A stretch of 64,000 bases of DNA from Scleromitrula shiraiana (Eukaryota > Ascomycota > Leotiomycetes > Helotiales > Sclerotiniaceae), in the NCBI GenBank assembly GCA_028455995.1, contig JABELC010000002.1, positions 1,302,001-1,366,000 of the forward strand. The letters are read 5' to 3'. Position numbers and translations under genes: made by a program. The notes beneath the pieces were generated by a model, which was not told the DNA's origin, did no database searches, and saw nothing but the letters and a program-made list of their open reading frames with translations. Below, one piece after another: positions 31,924 to 44,945 of this stretch. The first letter of the stretch is position 1, and every line of letters starts with the position of its first letter.

Positions 31924-34900
31924 CCTATCGTCACTTGATCTCGATCTGTTACGATGACAATTCAGCAAAAATAGCAAAAAAAGATTGCCAAGTCCAAATA
32001 AACGGTGGCTACAGCTGCAATGTATGTAGGTAGAAATTTTCTCGAGTATTCGGTTGACTGGATGGGGAAAACACTGCTTAATAGTTGAGATGGGTATTTC
32101 CGGTCAGTTTTGGGTAAACTTGCTCGTAAGTGTTACCACTAACACTGTGTATGGATGTTTATATGAATGTAGGTATGTCTGCATTCTATTTCCTTTAGAA
32201 CTGTATCATAACGTCTCACAACATACCAAATTAACAACATGCAAAATAATAAAATAAATAAAAATAAAATATATAAATAAAATAAAAATCTCAACAGACC
32301 CCCCACGAAATTCCACGTGCTTCATCTCGAAACACAACAGACACAAAGTTTAGTAAAAGCAGCAACTCTCTCATCTCGTCCATCACGAGAACGTAAGATG
32401 CTGCATCCAGCAGCCGCCGTGTAAATGGTTTCCTTGCATCTGCATCTACATATTTCAATCTATCTTGTGTTTCGGTTCAAACAACGGGTTAGGGGGGCGG
32501 GTCATAAATACCGTAGATGGATCGGATGGGAATCATGGGATGGGGATGGGGTCTGAAACTGAAAACGTACCAAAATCTTGGGATATATATCATGCCATGT
32601 CATGCCATGCCATACACACCTCGTGATCCCAGTGTGAAATTCTCCTTCTCTAGATATCACGACATTAGTCCTAATATCCTTCGTGTAAAGAGAGGAAGAA
32701 CTACGGATAATGGCGGATCTTATCGGCTTGGAAGCAGAGCGGAATGAAATAGGAGAGTGGATTGTGAGAGGGAAGCAATGCAGATATCCGTTGATTTCCC
32801 CACAATGAAAATAGGGGCTGCACGTGAATGAAGTTGTACAATACAAACCAGAGAAAAACAAAGGATGCAGTGATCTTGATTCTTTTCCTTGCATCGGCCA
32901 TCAACGGCCTTGTGCGGACAAAGATCGGGGTTTGGAAAGAGGGAATTGAAAGTTGACGTATGCAGGTTCCCGAGTCAACAATACCTCAAGGAATGCTATG
33001 CCGTGGTGAGACTTTGTGAGACGGGTTCCACGTGAATAGGTATTTATGTGTAACTCTTTCTGCAGAGAAAGCAAACATCAAGAGATTTTTATCGAATGCA
33101 TACATGAGAATTGTGAGACTTCGGAGGGGGTTGGCATTTGCTGAGATCTCATCATCGTTGAGCGGCAGGATAGTTTAGTGGTCTGCAAGGCTAAGCAACA
33201 ATGTAAACCCTTGAGAAAATTCTACATTTTCTTAGACAATAGAAGACAAGAGAAGCTTTTTTTGCATCCTCACACAACATTTGAAACCCAAAAATGCAAG
33301 CTAAATCTCTTGAAATTCTCGTTCTCGTACCTAGTACCAGTAACCCGGATGATTTTCTATCATAAAATGCCAAGTATATGAAGAGGAACGAAGTATACAA
33401 GATGTATATTATACCAAAACAGGAAAACACTTGGTTTTCTTCTCAACAGATCTTCATATGATACCTATGACTATGTCTGACGACCTTAAAGAAAGCTCCA
33501 CTTGTGATGAAAAATATGACTTCAGAGAACAATTCATTTTCGTAAATCACATCTCAACTTTCTTTTCAATCCTTTTCTCATTCCGCATACAAGTTTGTAC
33601 CGGTATTTGGTTCATTAACAATGCAATAACATTACCAAGCAAAAGCATAAGTAAGCATTAGCATTAGCATTAGCATAATCAATATTTGAGAAAAAATAAG
33701 AAAAAAACAAAAGAAAATAGAAAAATCCCCCCCTGTAACACAGATCAATATAATAATGAAGAAAATATAAAAAAAATCTAATAAAAGTGGCTTTTTTGAT
33801 CGACAGCGGATCAACCCGTCAGCCTCATGGGGCGTCAATCCAGAAAAGAATTTTTTTTTCTTCTTCCCTTCACCGAAACCATGCAAATATTTCCCAATAC
33901 AACATCAATGGAGATTATCACCCGGAAATCCTAGAAGATACGGAAAAACACGTAGCAAACCTTACTTTACTGTACAATTGATGACTACGAGAATAATTCG
34001 TTTGGTTCCTGATCTTCATAACTACGCAAGGTACCGATGAATATTTTTTTTTTTCATCCTCAGCTCAGCCCAGCCCAGCCCAACGTAAATTATGCCGCCA
34101 TGCCATGCTATGCCATGCTATGCTATCATCATCATCAATGCAAACAAAACAAAACAAACGACATATGGATCGACCCAAACCCACCGGGGAGACATTTTGA
34201 AACAAAAGAGAAGAGTTTGCATAATGCTTGCTTACCTAACCATGCCTTCCTTACCTTACCTTCCTTACCTTAAGGTTTGAATATTTGTTCATTACTGTAA
34301 AGCTTCAGCCAGCAACCAGCAACCGGCTCCATACCTAGCTACGTGTAACCATTGGAATATTGAGCAAAAAGAGTCTAGACCTCTAACATGAACATCAACG
34401 TTTAACTTCCAGGCCTCAAACATTGCAGAATCAATACTAGAACCACAAACAGTGAGTGACAGAACAAGACCGGCAAGGCTGGTCCGATGCAGGTAGGTCT
34501 AGGTCCAGATCCGGGTCTCAAACTCGAATTCTTCCATATTTGTACAAAACTTAGAAATAAAACGTTGACACCGAGTGGGTGGACTCAATCGGTGGAGAAT
34601 GTACCATTGCTGCTTCAACTTCACGAATATTCTCCCTTCACATCTAATATGCACTGAAAAGGTTACCGTATTCCATTCCATTCCATTCAATTCAATTCAA
34701 TCCACTCGCAACTGCAAATTTTCCAGAAAATTCAAGAAAGCTAGTCCTTGTCGTCCAGAGCCTCCACATCATTCCCAGACTGTACCTGAAAATATCTCTA
34801 GGTTCAGGGAAGAAATACATTGAAGCGCTGGGCTCTTCCTTTCTCCATCGGGAATTCCGCTCAACTTATATTTGGCATTGTAACCAACCACCCGGGACAA

Positions 34901-35906
34901 GGTCAATCGAAGGTCTCCGAGATTCCTCACTCAGTATGCTAGTTAGTTGTATTGAACAATTGCACATCACCAACATAACATCCTTAACCAATAGTGTCAA
35001 AATTGCTCCATACAGTAAACTAAAGTAAAGTAAAGAAAAGAAAAGAAAAGAAAGAAACAACCCTCAAGGTTCTCAAATCTTAAAATATACCCGCTGTACC
35101 TGTCTGTACCTGACGCCGGCGTCGATCGATTAAACTAGGTACTCCCTGCCTATCCGAGTTTGAGATCTCTATTACTCACTTACTTGATTGCGCGATACAA
35201 TTTATACTCTATTTTCTTCCTCCCTGGTGCAAGGATTGATCGATAACTGGTACCTGAAAATCTCTCATTGCAAGTATAGCAAGAGAAAGCGAGCGTTTCG
35301 GTTCATGTGAATGTTGAGGTAGATGGATGCTGCTTGTCAATTATACCTCATCTAACCGTCCCGTCGTCGTCGTCGTCCGTTCGTTTATATACGTTTCGTT
35401 TCGGAGAATTTTTTTTATATTCTATGTATGTAAATATCTAACTTTTCTACCCGCTGTGCAGAGCGCGCGAGGAAAGTTTATTTCTACATACCTGTACAGA
35501 CATACTTTCCTCCATGCATGGCACCAGTGATAATTCCTTTCCCAAATCTCCGCCCTTCTCGTATGTACAGTAGTTCCTCAATTCCTCTCCTCCCTCCCGG
35601 TATCGGTGCTCCCTCCCCTTAGTTTCATACCGCTACAAACCCAGTATCCATACACTGTGGGGTGAGCTTCCCAAGTTCGCATCCCCGGGACATCAAAGCT
35701 CCCTTTCATTCTTTATTACTAACTATAGTGTTTGTGTTGTAAGAAAGCTTAACCCTACTAGTTAATTCCTCGACGTTTTTCTATCTCGTAATAGTTTCAT
35801 GCTCGGATGATGTGATCGAACGATGAAGAATGAAGTGGATACCATAACAGATGATATTAAGACATTAAGATGTTAAGATGTTAAGATAGATCTAGTTCCT
35901 GCTCTC

Positions 35907-35950
35907 CGCATCGCATCGCATCACATCACATCACATCACATCAAATCACA
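35907..35950. repeat. Pentanucleotide microsatellite grading from CGCAT to CACAT
   Basis: Consecutive CGCAT units change to CACAT units and then CAAAT. This is one continuous array with a G-to-A transition spreading along it. Confidence 0.85.
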
Positions 35951-37771
35951 TTGCACCATATGTTCTCCGGATTTTCATAACGAACTTCGCTGTAAATTTC
36001 CATGGATAAATAGATCATAGTGAGAGAGATTTCCAATCAGTATATAAACCAATTGTACTGTTCATACAGTAATAGTACGAATACTGTAGATCAGCAGCAA
36101 TGATAAAGAAATAAAGAAACCCAAGTAGCTAATACTAGATACATAAAAATAACTCACCACTCACCCTAATCCCCAGATCTACATACCTACCCAGCTGGAC
36201 TACCCGTTCCGTTTTCTCTCTCTCCCAAACCCTTCATACCCTAACCTCATATCCAGCAACGCCATACTATACCACACCACTACTAAACGCGATACGAAGA
36301 CCCTGAACAGACCCCCTAAAAACTCCCAAAAAAAACAAAAAAAAAACAAAAATAGAATAAACGCCAACCAAGGCCAAATAAACCAGCCTAGCCCGGGCCT
36401 AACGAGCCTAACCTACAGGCTACGTACGCTACATACATAGCCATTGTTAACTGTGCAGTATGAAACAACGGTCTATGGCCTCAGGCCCTTTTCAGAGAGC
36501 GCCCACGTGGCGCCCTGACTAAGTACGAATGGGCGAATCAATGAACGGATTGAATAAACGGGGGTTTCTTCTAAACAATGGAAAATCGATCCACTGACTA
36601 CAGTGTCTAGAAACTATCTAGGTGCCATGTGGGTGGACGAGTAGAGGGGAATTGATGGATGGGATTAATTAAGAATAAAGATGAGTAGAATAGATTAAGT
36701 CAGCATTCCGGTAATTCAGATGCACACATCACATGAAGAATGAGGAGACATAGTAAGTAATAAATCAGGAGAGAAGAGGTCCAAAAAATTTCGTATGATC
36801 TTAGTCTGATGATGACCTGACCAGAGGAAAAAATTTCATTTCTTTTATTCATTTTTTCATTCTGCTTCTTTCTTTGTTGGCTTTGTATCCTATCATAACA
36901 AGTATATTAGCTAAGCTAAGCTAACCTAAGCTAAGCTTTGTCTTACTTTCAACCTCCACCTCACCTCATTCCCATCTCATCATCCGATTGTTGATGAGAG
37001 AGAAAGAGAGAGAGAAAGAAGAAAAGACAAGGATTCATTCCATTCCATTTCATTCCAACATACAACTTTATTGCATGCATGACAAGTTTCCCATCCTACC
37101 CCACCTTCAATCTCCTTTCACAAAAGCAAACCAAACTATCGCGACAATGCTGAAGCTTTTTTTCTTCAATCGAAAAAGCTCAGAGAACACATGATAATGA
37201 TGATGACAATGATGAAAAAAAATATGAGTATGAAAGGAGAATTTGAAAAATAGCGCCCCTCACCACAAGAGTGGGAATAAATTTCCCAACCTAGAGTCCA
37301 GTTTGTTCCTTCCCATAATAGGTGTGACTTAATTTCCCAAATATCCCATCCACCCAATCCCATGCCCGCCCATGCTTAATATGCCCATGATGATCATAAT
37401 GATGACGATGATGAATTAAAGAAAATATGTAGTATGATGATGTGAAGAGATGAGATGTTCCTCCCAAACACTGTTCTGAATGCTCCGGTGATGATGCGTT
37501 GCGGTGTAGTAATAATAAAAAAGATTTGAAGAGTTCAAGGAAATTTTTTTGGATGCCAAATAACAGATAAAACGATATGATATATCCCAAGTAACACTTT
37601 TGTACAACAAAAAACTGATTAGATCGTATATGTGTGATGAACGCCGGTTTTTTGAGAGGTAATGGGTATTTGCATCGTTCTGAGTAACGCCGAGAAAATG
37701 CCAGGTTGAGATGGTATTTGATAACTGGAAGTCGTGAAGGAAAAACAGGAGGTGGTTGTGAGAAGTATTGC

Positions 37772-38257
37772 TTAATTGGATTGCCTTCTTGAGTATCGAG
37801 ATTGATCAAATGAACTTGCATATGCCTTTAATGCCTTTTTTGATTCAGGTGAAAGTTGTGCTGGTTGTTCTGATGATGTAGATGATGTACTTTGCATTGA
37901 GAAGAGGCTTGATTGTGAGCTTGAAGGTGTCAAGGAAGACTTGCTCGAGGTTACTGGAGGAGATTGATATCTCGATGATTGATAGAAAGATGGAGTTCTT
38001 GAAGATGAGGAGGGTGTTGTGCCATATGGTTGTGCGTTTGTGAAATTGTATGCCGGTTCCATATAAAAGCCATTTGATCTTGAAGACCATGAGATTGGAC
38101 TATTGGGAGATGATGGAGATGAATGTGCAGAGTTATCGTTTGAAGAAGATTTCTCATATTCTGCAAGACGGCAAGCTTCTGAGCAATACACTTTCCCATC
38201 CGTTTGTCTATCACAAGCAAGGCAGAAATCTGGAGACCAGTCCATATCGAAAGACAT
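37772..38257 (-). CDS. Ecl1-family zinc-binding stress/lifespan regulator
   Basis: 161-aa protein from the Met at 38257. An in-frame Met at 38323 exists, but its extension is low-complexity. Residues 7-31 read WSPDFCLACDRQTDGKVYCS then EACRLAEYE. The four cysteines (12, 15, 25, 29) in CxxC-x9-CxxxC spacing are the Ecl1/2/3 hallmark (PF12855). In fission yeast, Ecl1-type proteins extend chronological lifespan and respond to sulfur or zinc limitation; that role is family knowledge. The rest is Ser-rich and disordered, with a short basic helix SPESKKALKAYASSFDQSRY near the C-terminus. It is the only supportable gene in about 21 kb. The upstream region is long and AT-rich, which suggests extended regulation or a long leader. 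Confidence 0.85.
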   Translation of the reverse strand: MSFDMDWSPDFCLACDRQTDGKVYCSEACRLAEYEKSSSNDNSAHSSPSSPNSPISWSSRSNGFYMEPAYNFTNAQPYGTTPSSSSRTPSFYQSSRYQSPPVTSSKSSLTPSSSQSSLFSMQSTSSTSSEQPAQLSPESKKALKAYASSFDQSRYSRRQSN

Positions 38258-39554
38258 ATTGTATATTGTTTGAAGTGTGTAAAAGAAACTTAGTTGTATA
38301 GAGGAATGATTGAATTGAGTCAAGTGAATCTAGGAATTTCTCGAGTTCGAAGGATGAGTCTTCTTTATGGAGATTTCGAATTGTACAATGTTTGAGTACG
38401 AAATAATGCTGTGTTGTCTGATTTTATGTTGTAGACAGAAGCTCGGTCAAAGCTATGGTGTGACTCGACAATTTGATGTGGATCCCGGGTAGTACTAAGA
38501 AGTGGAGGTAGAAGGTGCAAGTTGAGGTGTTTCGAGTTGGAAGGGAATGGATGCTATGGTATTTTGTAATTATTGGAGTTGATGAGGTGATTTTATGAGC
38601 AATTAATGATTTGATGATTTTGGGGATGAGAAGTTGTAAATAAGTCAAGATGTGGTATCATTCACTTATATATTTACTCAATTCTTTCTTTTGAAGAGGG
38701 GAATAAGGGAAGAAGGGAAGAGATGGTTGTTATTATATGAATGGTTATAAGATATAAGTAGTTGAAGGTTTGAATATTGAATATTGAATACTGGTACTGT
38801 ATAGAAATAATGAGTCAAAATAACATGAGGGGAAGTTGAACCATATACACAATTAAGTAGCGAGTTGGGGTGAACTGGCTTGGCTGATAGACCTTATTTG
38901 TATAAGCGCATTAAATTTGTATAAAAACTTTGTATAGTAGGTAGTGAAATGTTTTTGGGGCTTAGTTCCATTAAACCTTGAAAGAAAGAAAAAAAAAAAA
39001 TTAAAAAAAAAAAATTAAAAAAATGTGATGATGATGGTGTGCTCATAAAAAATTCAAGTCATACAACATTGAAAAGTGAACACATTTTGACAAGGCAAAG
39101 AGAAGGCAGAAAAAAATAATGAGAAATAATTTTTATTATTATTATTATTACTACTACTCTAATTACTACTCTATAAGACTTGAACCTAATAGAGTTAGAC
39201 TTAATATGTATTATAATCATAACAATCATAATATAACTTATAACCATAAAGATTATTATTATTAAAATAACCTTTCTATCCTTTGAAGCTAATGCATTAG
39301 CTGCCGTAGAATCAATCCCTTGGCTTAAAATTCCTGATTGATCAACATCACATCACTATGAACAACCTTGATGAAATTGATATTAATTTCTAAACTCACT
39401 CACTCACTCATGACTGGTGGCAGGCTGGCAGCTGTATTGTAACTCTCCACTTTTACCACAATCCTGGCTATTCTTGAAATAAATACTGGCCGCTTTTAAT
39501 AATTTAATATATTGATTGATTAAAACCAACAACGTGGGATGTTTTAATGAAGAA

Positions 39555-39594
39555 TTATTGTAACGTATTGTAACGTATTGTAATGTATTGTAAG
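39555..39594. repeat. 10-bp tandem repeat (GTATTGTAAC)
   Basis: About four consecutive units, the third with C changed to T. Confidence 0.85.
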
Positions 39595-39686
39595 GAACAG
39601 AAAAAGAAAACTTACCCAGATGGGTATTAAACAAAGAAGGGACTTTTAATCAAAAAGGCATAAGGGACCAATGATAGAACCTTAAA

Positions 39687-39730
39687 TGGATGGATTGATG
39701 GATGGATTGATGGATGGATGGATGGATGGT
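39687..39730. repeat. Tetranucleotide array (GGAT/TGAT)
   Basis: About eleven tetramer units, mostly GGAT, with regularly interspersed TGAT units at the left end. Confidence 0.9.
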
Positions 39731-42700
39731 AGAATTGACGTGGGTAAAAGTGAAGTACGTGAAGTATACAATACAATACAGTATGAAATCTTGCTAGAGA
39801 GTCAAAAAAATCACTCCATTCAAACTTCATTGGAATGAAGGAATGAAGTGGTTCGAGTGGGGTAAATCGAATGAATAATAATATAATAATCGATAATGGT
39901 GTATGTTTTTCCTTGTTTAATGAAAATTTGCACAAGGTTTAAATCTCGAATATGCTCTTACAGGGTTTTTTTCTATCAAGGTATTGTGTGGGCATTTCAT
40001 AGTGATCACGATAGATCTCATGGTACAAGGGTTTTATGTAGGAAAAGTTAGGAGATTTTAATACCTAAAGTGGTACTTTTCTGATACCTAAAGTACTTGA
40101 TATAGTTTAGCTTCCGTTAAATTCCAATCTTTTGACAGGGCACAAGGCTTTTTACGGAATACAATAATGAAGCTATTGATATCGTTAATGGGTAGAATTA
40201 TAAGTTATATTATCTAGAAATCTATCAAGGTATTTATTAATTATTGATCGCTAAACCCGCCCGAACCAATTCGGATTTCGGACTCGGATTTCGGACTCGG
40301 GTAATTAAATCACCAACCGTAGGATGAGGTACGGCGGTTGGTTTTTGTTGGAGGCTTGCTTATGATAATTAAAATCATCAATCCCATATTATATTATCAT
40401 TCCAACCGTTTCAAATCAATTGGAATGGAAAAGTTTGAAGAATCAAAAAAAGGCGCAATCACCTGAACTGGGCGAACGAAATGGTCATGGTTGGTTATGG
40501 TCATTCTTAGGCTAGTTTTATTAAATCAAAAAGAGGAAAACCGACTACTGTGTGTATGTACGTACGTATGTATGGGATGTTTATGGGGTGATGGATTTAT
40601 GGCGCTGATGGGATGTTTAATGGGTCTACAAGGCTGGATTAGAAAGAAAAGAGGGGAACCCAACTAGACTCCTAAATGCTTAGGCGATTGGAAGGGACTC
40701 AGAAGGAGTCATTTAATTTACTTTCATCAAAAACAAAAGTCTCATCTGCCCTACATATCCAAAATGATTACCGCGGCAGCAACAAATGAAAAGAAATGAG
40801 ATTTTAAATTCGGTTTCTATCCATATTCACATTCATATCCATATCTATCAAGGTTACTAAAAGTTACTACTACTGTACTACTCATACTGATTGACTGTCT
40901 TGTATTACTCGTGGTAAGTAAAGGATAGCAAACTTCTTTTTTTCCCAGCCGAATTTATTACTTGTACATTCCATTCTATGCTTCTTTCGATTTCGCTTGC
41001 ATAGACGAAATCAACCACGAGTTCCCGTACGGCACCATCCGCCACTATCCGCAGCCGTAAAAGTATGTATCTTCAAGGAACCAACCTAGAAGATAGATCG
41101 GCAGTATCTTTCCTTAGGGCCCATCACCACATCAGGTCACCGTCCACCGAGTCATATAAACACGTACGAGTATGGATTGTGTTCGTTACACTACTATCCG
41201 TATGTATAGCTTCGTGATAGAAATCCTACCTTCAAGCATATGTTTCCTACACACCGGATACCGATTCGTATACCTCATATATAGTTTAAATGTGATTCAT
41301 GAGTAGTCATCGTTCATGGTCGCCCAAGAAAAAGAATTCCTGATGCATCAAACTTATTTGAGCTTCAAACAACTCAATACTCACACTTGCGACACACACT
41401 CTCTCTCTAATAAGTTTCGTTTACTATACGTCACAGAAAATTGCTTCTTGGCTTTAATAGTTAGTTTGAACTTCTCCACAATACCTATATAGGTACAATC
41501 GGGCTATGAAACGTGCTTCAGAGATAGGTTTAATTTGCATTCGGGTGTTGCATAAGTTGCCCTCAAAAAGAGGCTACCTCGCTACGTGCCAATTAAAAAC
41601 TCAAGCGCTAGACGATCAAAAGTCCGTCTTGAGACGACGAAGCCTTGCGGTTCGACCTAGCCACTATTCCCATCAAAATTTGGGCCAATTTCTCTAGTTC
41701 TTACTTATGAAGTTATGATTGATATCTGCACAGCTTGGCAAGGATGAAGATTCCAACCTTCGAATTTCCATTTCTAGAGTTATCTCAAACAAAGCGGCGT
41801 CTACTCCACTCTCAAAAATCTAATCTAAAGCATTGTTCATCAACCGAACCTGAATAAAAATAGCCCTTCTTCCAAATATTTGCTGATCGGTGGCGGCAAT
41901 CACGAAAACGGAGAGATTTTGCGGAGATTTTCCCAATTGCAATTTCTTGAACCGTGGTTGATTATCTAGGTATCTCGTACGGGTCCTAAGTAATCCAATC
42001 AATTATATTTACCCTCAAGATTGGAACCACGAAGCACCAAACGCTCATAAATGATGAGGAAGGGCAGCAACCCGAGAAAGTGAGAGGGCTGCGTGCTACG
42101 CCTTTGCGCGCCCCTGCATTGCAACGTCTTTGGGTGTGCTCTCACGACAGTGATGTGGGGTTATTGTTGTACACGGTTTGTACCCATTTTGTATCTATCG
42201 TCAAATCATGTTATCAAGCTCATGCCACTTGTAAGTGGTACATGCTTTGGAGTACAGCGACAACCAATTTTGATGGCCTGCACCTGTAACTGCTGTCAGG
42301 CTGTCCCATAGCGAAGAATCTTCTGATATGTCGCTACGACATGCAATCTTCACCGGAACTGCTATGAAATTAAATACTTGCGCTCTTGGTACTCTATATG
42401 GACATGCATCTATATAGCAACACGACAACGCCACGTTCACGATTTTTTATGCATAGCAATATATCTCTCACCCAGCAGATCACATTTCCTACCAACAAAT
42501 ATCCTTTATCCTTCAAGCCTACTTTCCCGCGAGGCTGAAAGTTTGTATCCAAGTGTAACTCTTGATATTCTCCTCAGCCAATCTTTTTGCCGATACTCAT
42601 TTTGAAGCGGGTATATTAACGAGAGGAACCGATTCCTTGGTGGTGATCATGGTAAGGGCTTTGAAGGAAGTGGGGGGTTCACAAGACAACACAGATCAAT

Positions 42701-44754
42701 AGTAGTATGTAGAACACGGCTCACGGCTTCGAATCGGTCGGCGACTCTGACAATCGGGATCCTTCGAAAGCCTTTAGTCGTACCGGTGCCGTGTCCACGG
42801 AGCTGACTTTCAGCTCGTATCACCATTGTCACGAGTGTCGGCTGAGATCACGATTGTTTGACTGCGGCATGATTGTCAGCATAAGCACAATACTATCAGC
42901 AACATTTCATTGAGATGATAACATCATCAATAACCATCAACCGCGCAATAGCACAAATAAATCACCTTATCTATACATCTTCAATCTCACAAAGTAGTGC
43001 AATTGTTATCAGGCCGTCGCTTCGTTTCAAGAACAGGGGGCAGCCCGTAAAAGAATGAACCAATCCTACCTATCTATCATGCATTAGAACTATTCCGCAC
43101 CTGAATTTTTTTTCGCGGCTACTGCGCCAGACCCTTAAAATTCTTCAATCTACTTTTGTCTTACTTCGAACCACAAGATCAAATGCGTCAGATCTCTCTG
43201 AATACATAATTAGCTTCGTGTTCCAAAAGTGGTTTGGCTTGCTCTCATGATTGTTAGATTGGTACTAGTTCAACACATTTTAGGAAATGAATGGATAGAC
43301 GACCTTCCAAATTTGTTATTGCATAACCACTCTTTAAGGCAAATGCAAGCACACAAACCTCAATAATATGTACTGATATGTGCTGATTGGTTGTCTCCGC
43401 ATTACTCTAAATAGTATTTTTAGTAATTGGCTATGACTAGGATAACGTGCATATATCTCTATCCCCCTGCAACTCTCAGCCCCAGGTTCTCATTCTACAA
43501 GGAACGTGCAAGCCCCCACGTTTATTTCGCATTCCTTGATCATTCTTGCACAATTTCTCACGCTGCTTTGAGCTCTCATACGAAATACTCTCACCTTATG
43601 ATGTCGTCGTCGCCTTCTATCACGAGTCCGATACACGATAGCTTCAATAGTGGGGTGCGCTTTCTACTAGGTAGCAGATCGTTAGTGTTATCGGTACGAG
43701 ATCTTGTGCCATATGAATCGTGTATGGTCTTAGACATCACTAGGCTTTTATTGATCTGCTGGTGTATCTACTAGTATTATTATATCTATTCGAAAGCTTC
43801 TAATCAACACGGCAGTTACCTAGATACACATCCATTTTAGTATTCACAAGCATCCCCAATTATCGCAAGAATCGGCATTGCAGATTCGCCCTCTTGTGTT
43901 CGCAGGTTGTATAGATAATCTAGTTCGCGGATATTGCCTTTGCATAATACGTAGCGGCTTCAGAAACATCAGTCATAACCGATATTGTCAGGAGCCTCGC
44001 AGTGTGGTATCACTCGACACGAGGTACAGGGCGATCTCCGATCTTGAGATATTTTTTTTCTTCCGTAACCACAGCATGCGGCGGGGAGGCACAGTCATCT
44101 TACCTGGTTCAAAACGTATCAAAATTTCATGGTAAGCATTCTGAAAATCCCCCAATGCTGCAGGGACTTCAGGAACGGTTACGATCCACAACTGTTGAGT
44201 ACCAAGGATGCAATGAGCAAGATTCATCATCTGAAAATCCCTGATTCTGTTACGTTCGGAATATATCCAGGCTTTGATGCCTGCAATTCTTGCTTGAGTA
44301 TGCGTAGCAGGCCTCTATATCCCCCAAAATCCAATATCTATCTTTACTCATTCAAATGATACCTAGACCCACTCGCATACGTACCAAATAGGCCTCCAAT
44401 GACAAAGAATTATTGCACAATCAATCAAAATCTCAATTCAAAAGCCTCTCTTACAAGGGTTCAAATTACTATCAAATAAAGAACGCATGGTGTTTTCCCC
44501 CGCATTCTAAAACCCCAGCTTGCGTATCACGTAACGCTTTGCGAGCAAGAATGACAGCGAACATGGATTAAAAGCTAGCGCTTCCATTCAATTGTTATTT
44601 GTTATTGGCCAAGGCATATATAGATGTAGATGCACGGCGCAGGCAAAGCATTTCTATTGACATTGGATTCGGCAAGAAAACTTATGGGATCGCCCCGAAG
44701 TAGCGAGGTATGTCTGAGCGGTACTCAGACCCTTCGATATACTACCCCACATAA

Positions 44755-44945
44755 AAAATATTTTGACTACTACTACTAGTAGTAGTAATAATAGATTTTT
44801 ATAAAATTAAATTTGCTTTGATTAAAAAATAAGCTATTCCAAGTTGTATTAAGATATTTAGTAATTTTCTTATATTGTAACGTTATACATTATTATATAT
44901 TATTATATTATTATACTACTAGTACTTTCTTATTCAGTTCAACTC
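44755..44945. repeat. AT-rich island with a perfect palindrome
   Basis: At its left end, 44768-44787 is a 20-base perfect palindrome, TACTACTACTAGTAGTAGTA. Long A/T runs follow, and the island ends near ACTACTAGTAC at about 44924. There is no coding potential. A RIP-degraded insertion is possible. Confidence 0.6.

Larger units (their letters stand above)
29719..37771. other. 8-kb gene-poor, repeat-rich domain (left of ecl1)
   Basis: No ORF has a recognisable product. The longest (minus 32894-32502 and minus 37821-37291) are low-information. The domain holds a 61-bp tandem repeat (31251-31383) and many unrelated short tandem arrays: CGTAT units at 31899-31923, CATTAG units at about 33655-33675, TATGC/CATGC units at about 34095-34125, TTCCA units at about 34673-34692, and AAAGT/AAAAG units at 35024-35052. 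Further arrays are GTC units at 35362-35377, TTAAGATG units at about 35865-35887, CGCAT/CACAT units at 35907-35950 and CTAAG units at 36909-36938. Poly-pyrimidine tracts are frequent. Confidence 0.6.

Noticed and set aside
32502..32894. 130-codon minus-strand ORF in the desert
   Set aside because: Ser/His/Phe-rich with no domain, overlapping TGCCA-type repeats on the other strand; no start or intron signals.
33168..33205. tRNA 5'-half look-alike (GCAGGATAGTTTAGTGGTC)
   Set aside because: It has an A-box-like sequence, but no anticodon stem, no B-box (GGTTCGA) and no acceptor partner downstream.
37291..37821. 176-codon minus-strand ORF overlapping the ecl1 3' end
   Set aside because: The overlap is in another frame and the rest is His/Phe/Leu-rich from TGATGA repeats; more likely the ecl1 3' flank.
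41560..41670. Stretch with GCGCTAGACGA and GCGGTTCGACC resembling tRNA-Leu pieces
   Set aside because: No consistent cloverleaf could be drawn on either strand; the B-box-like part lacks a pairing T stem.
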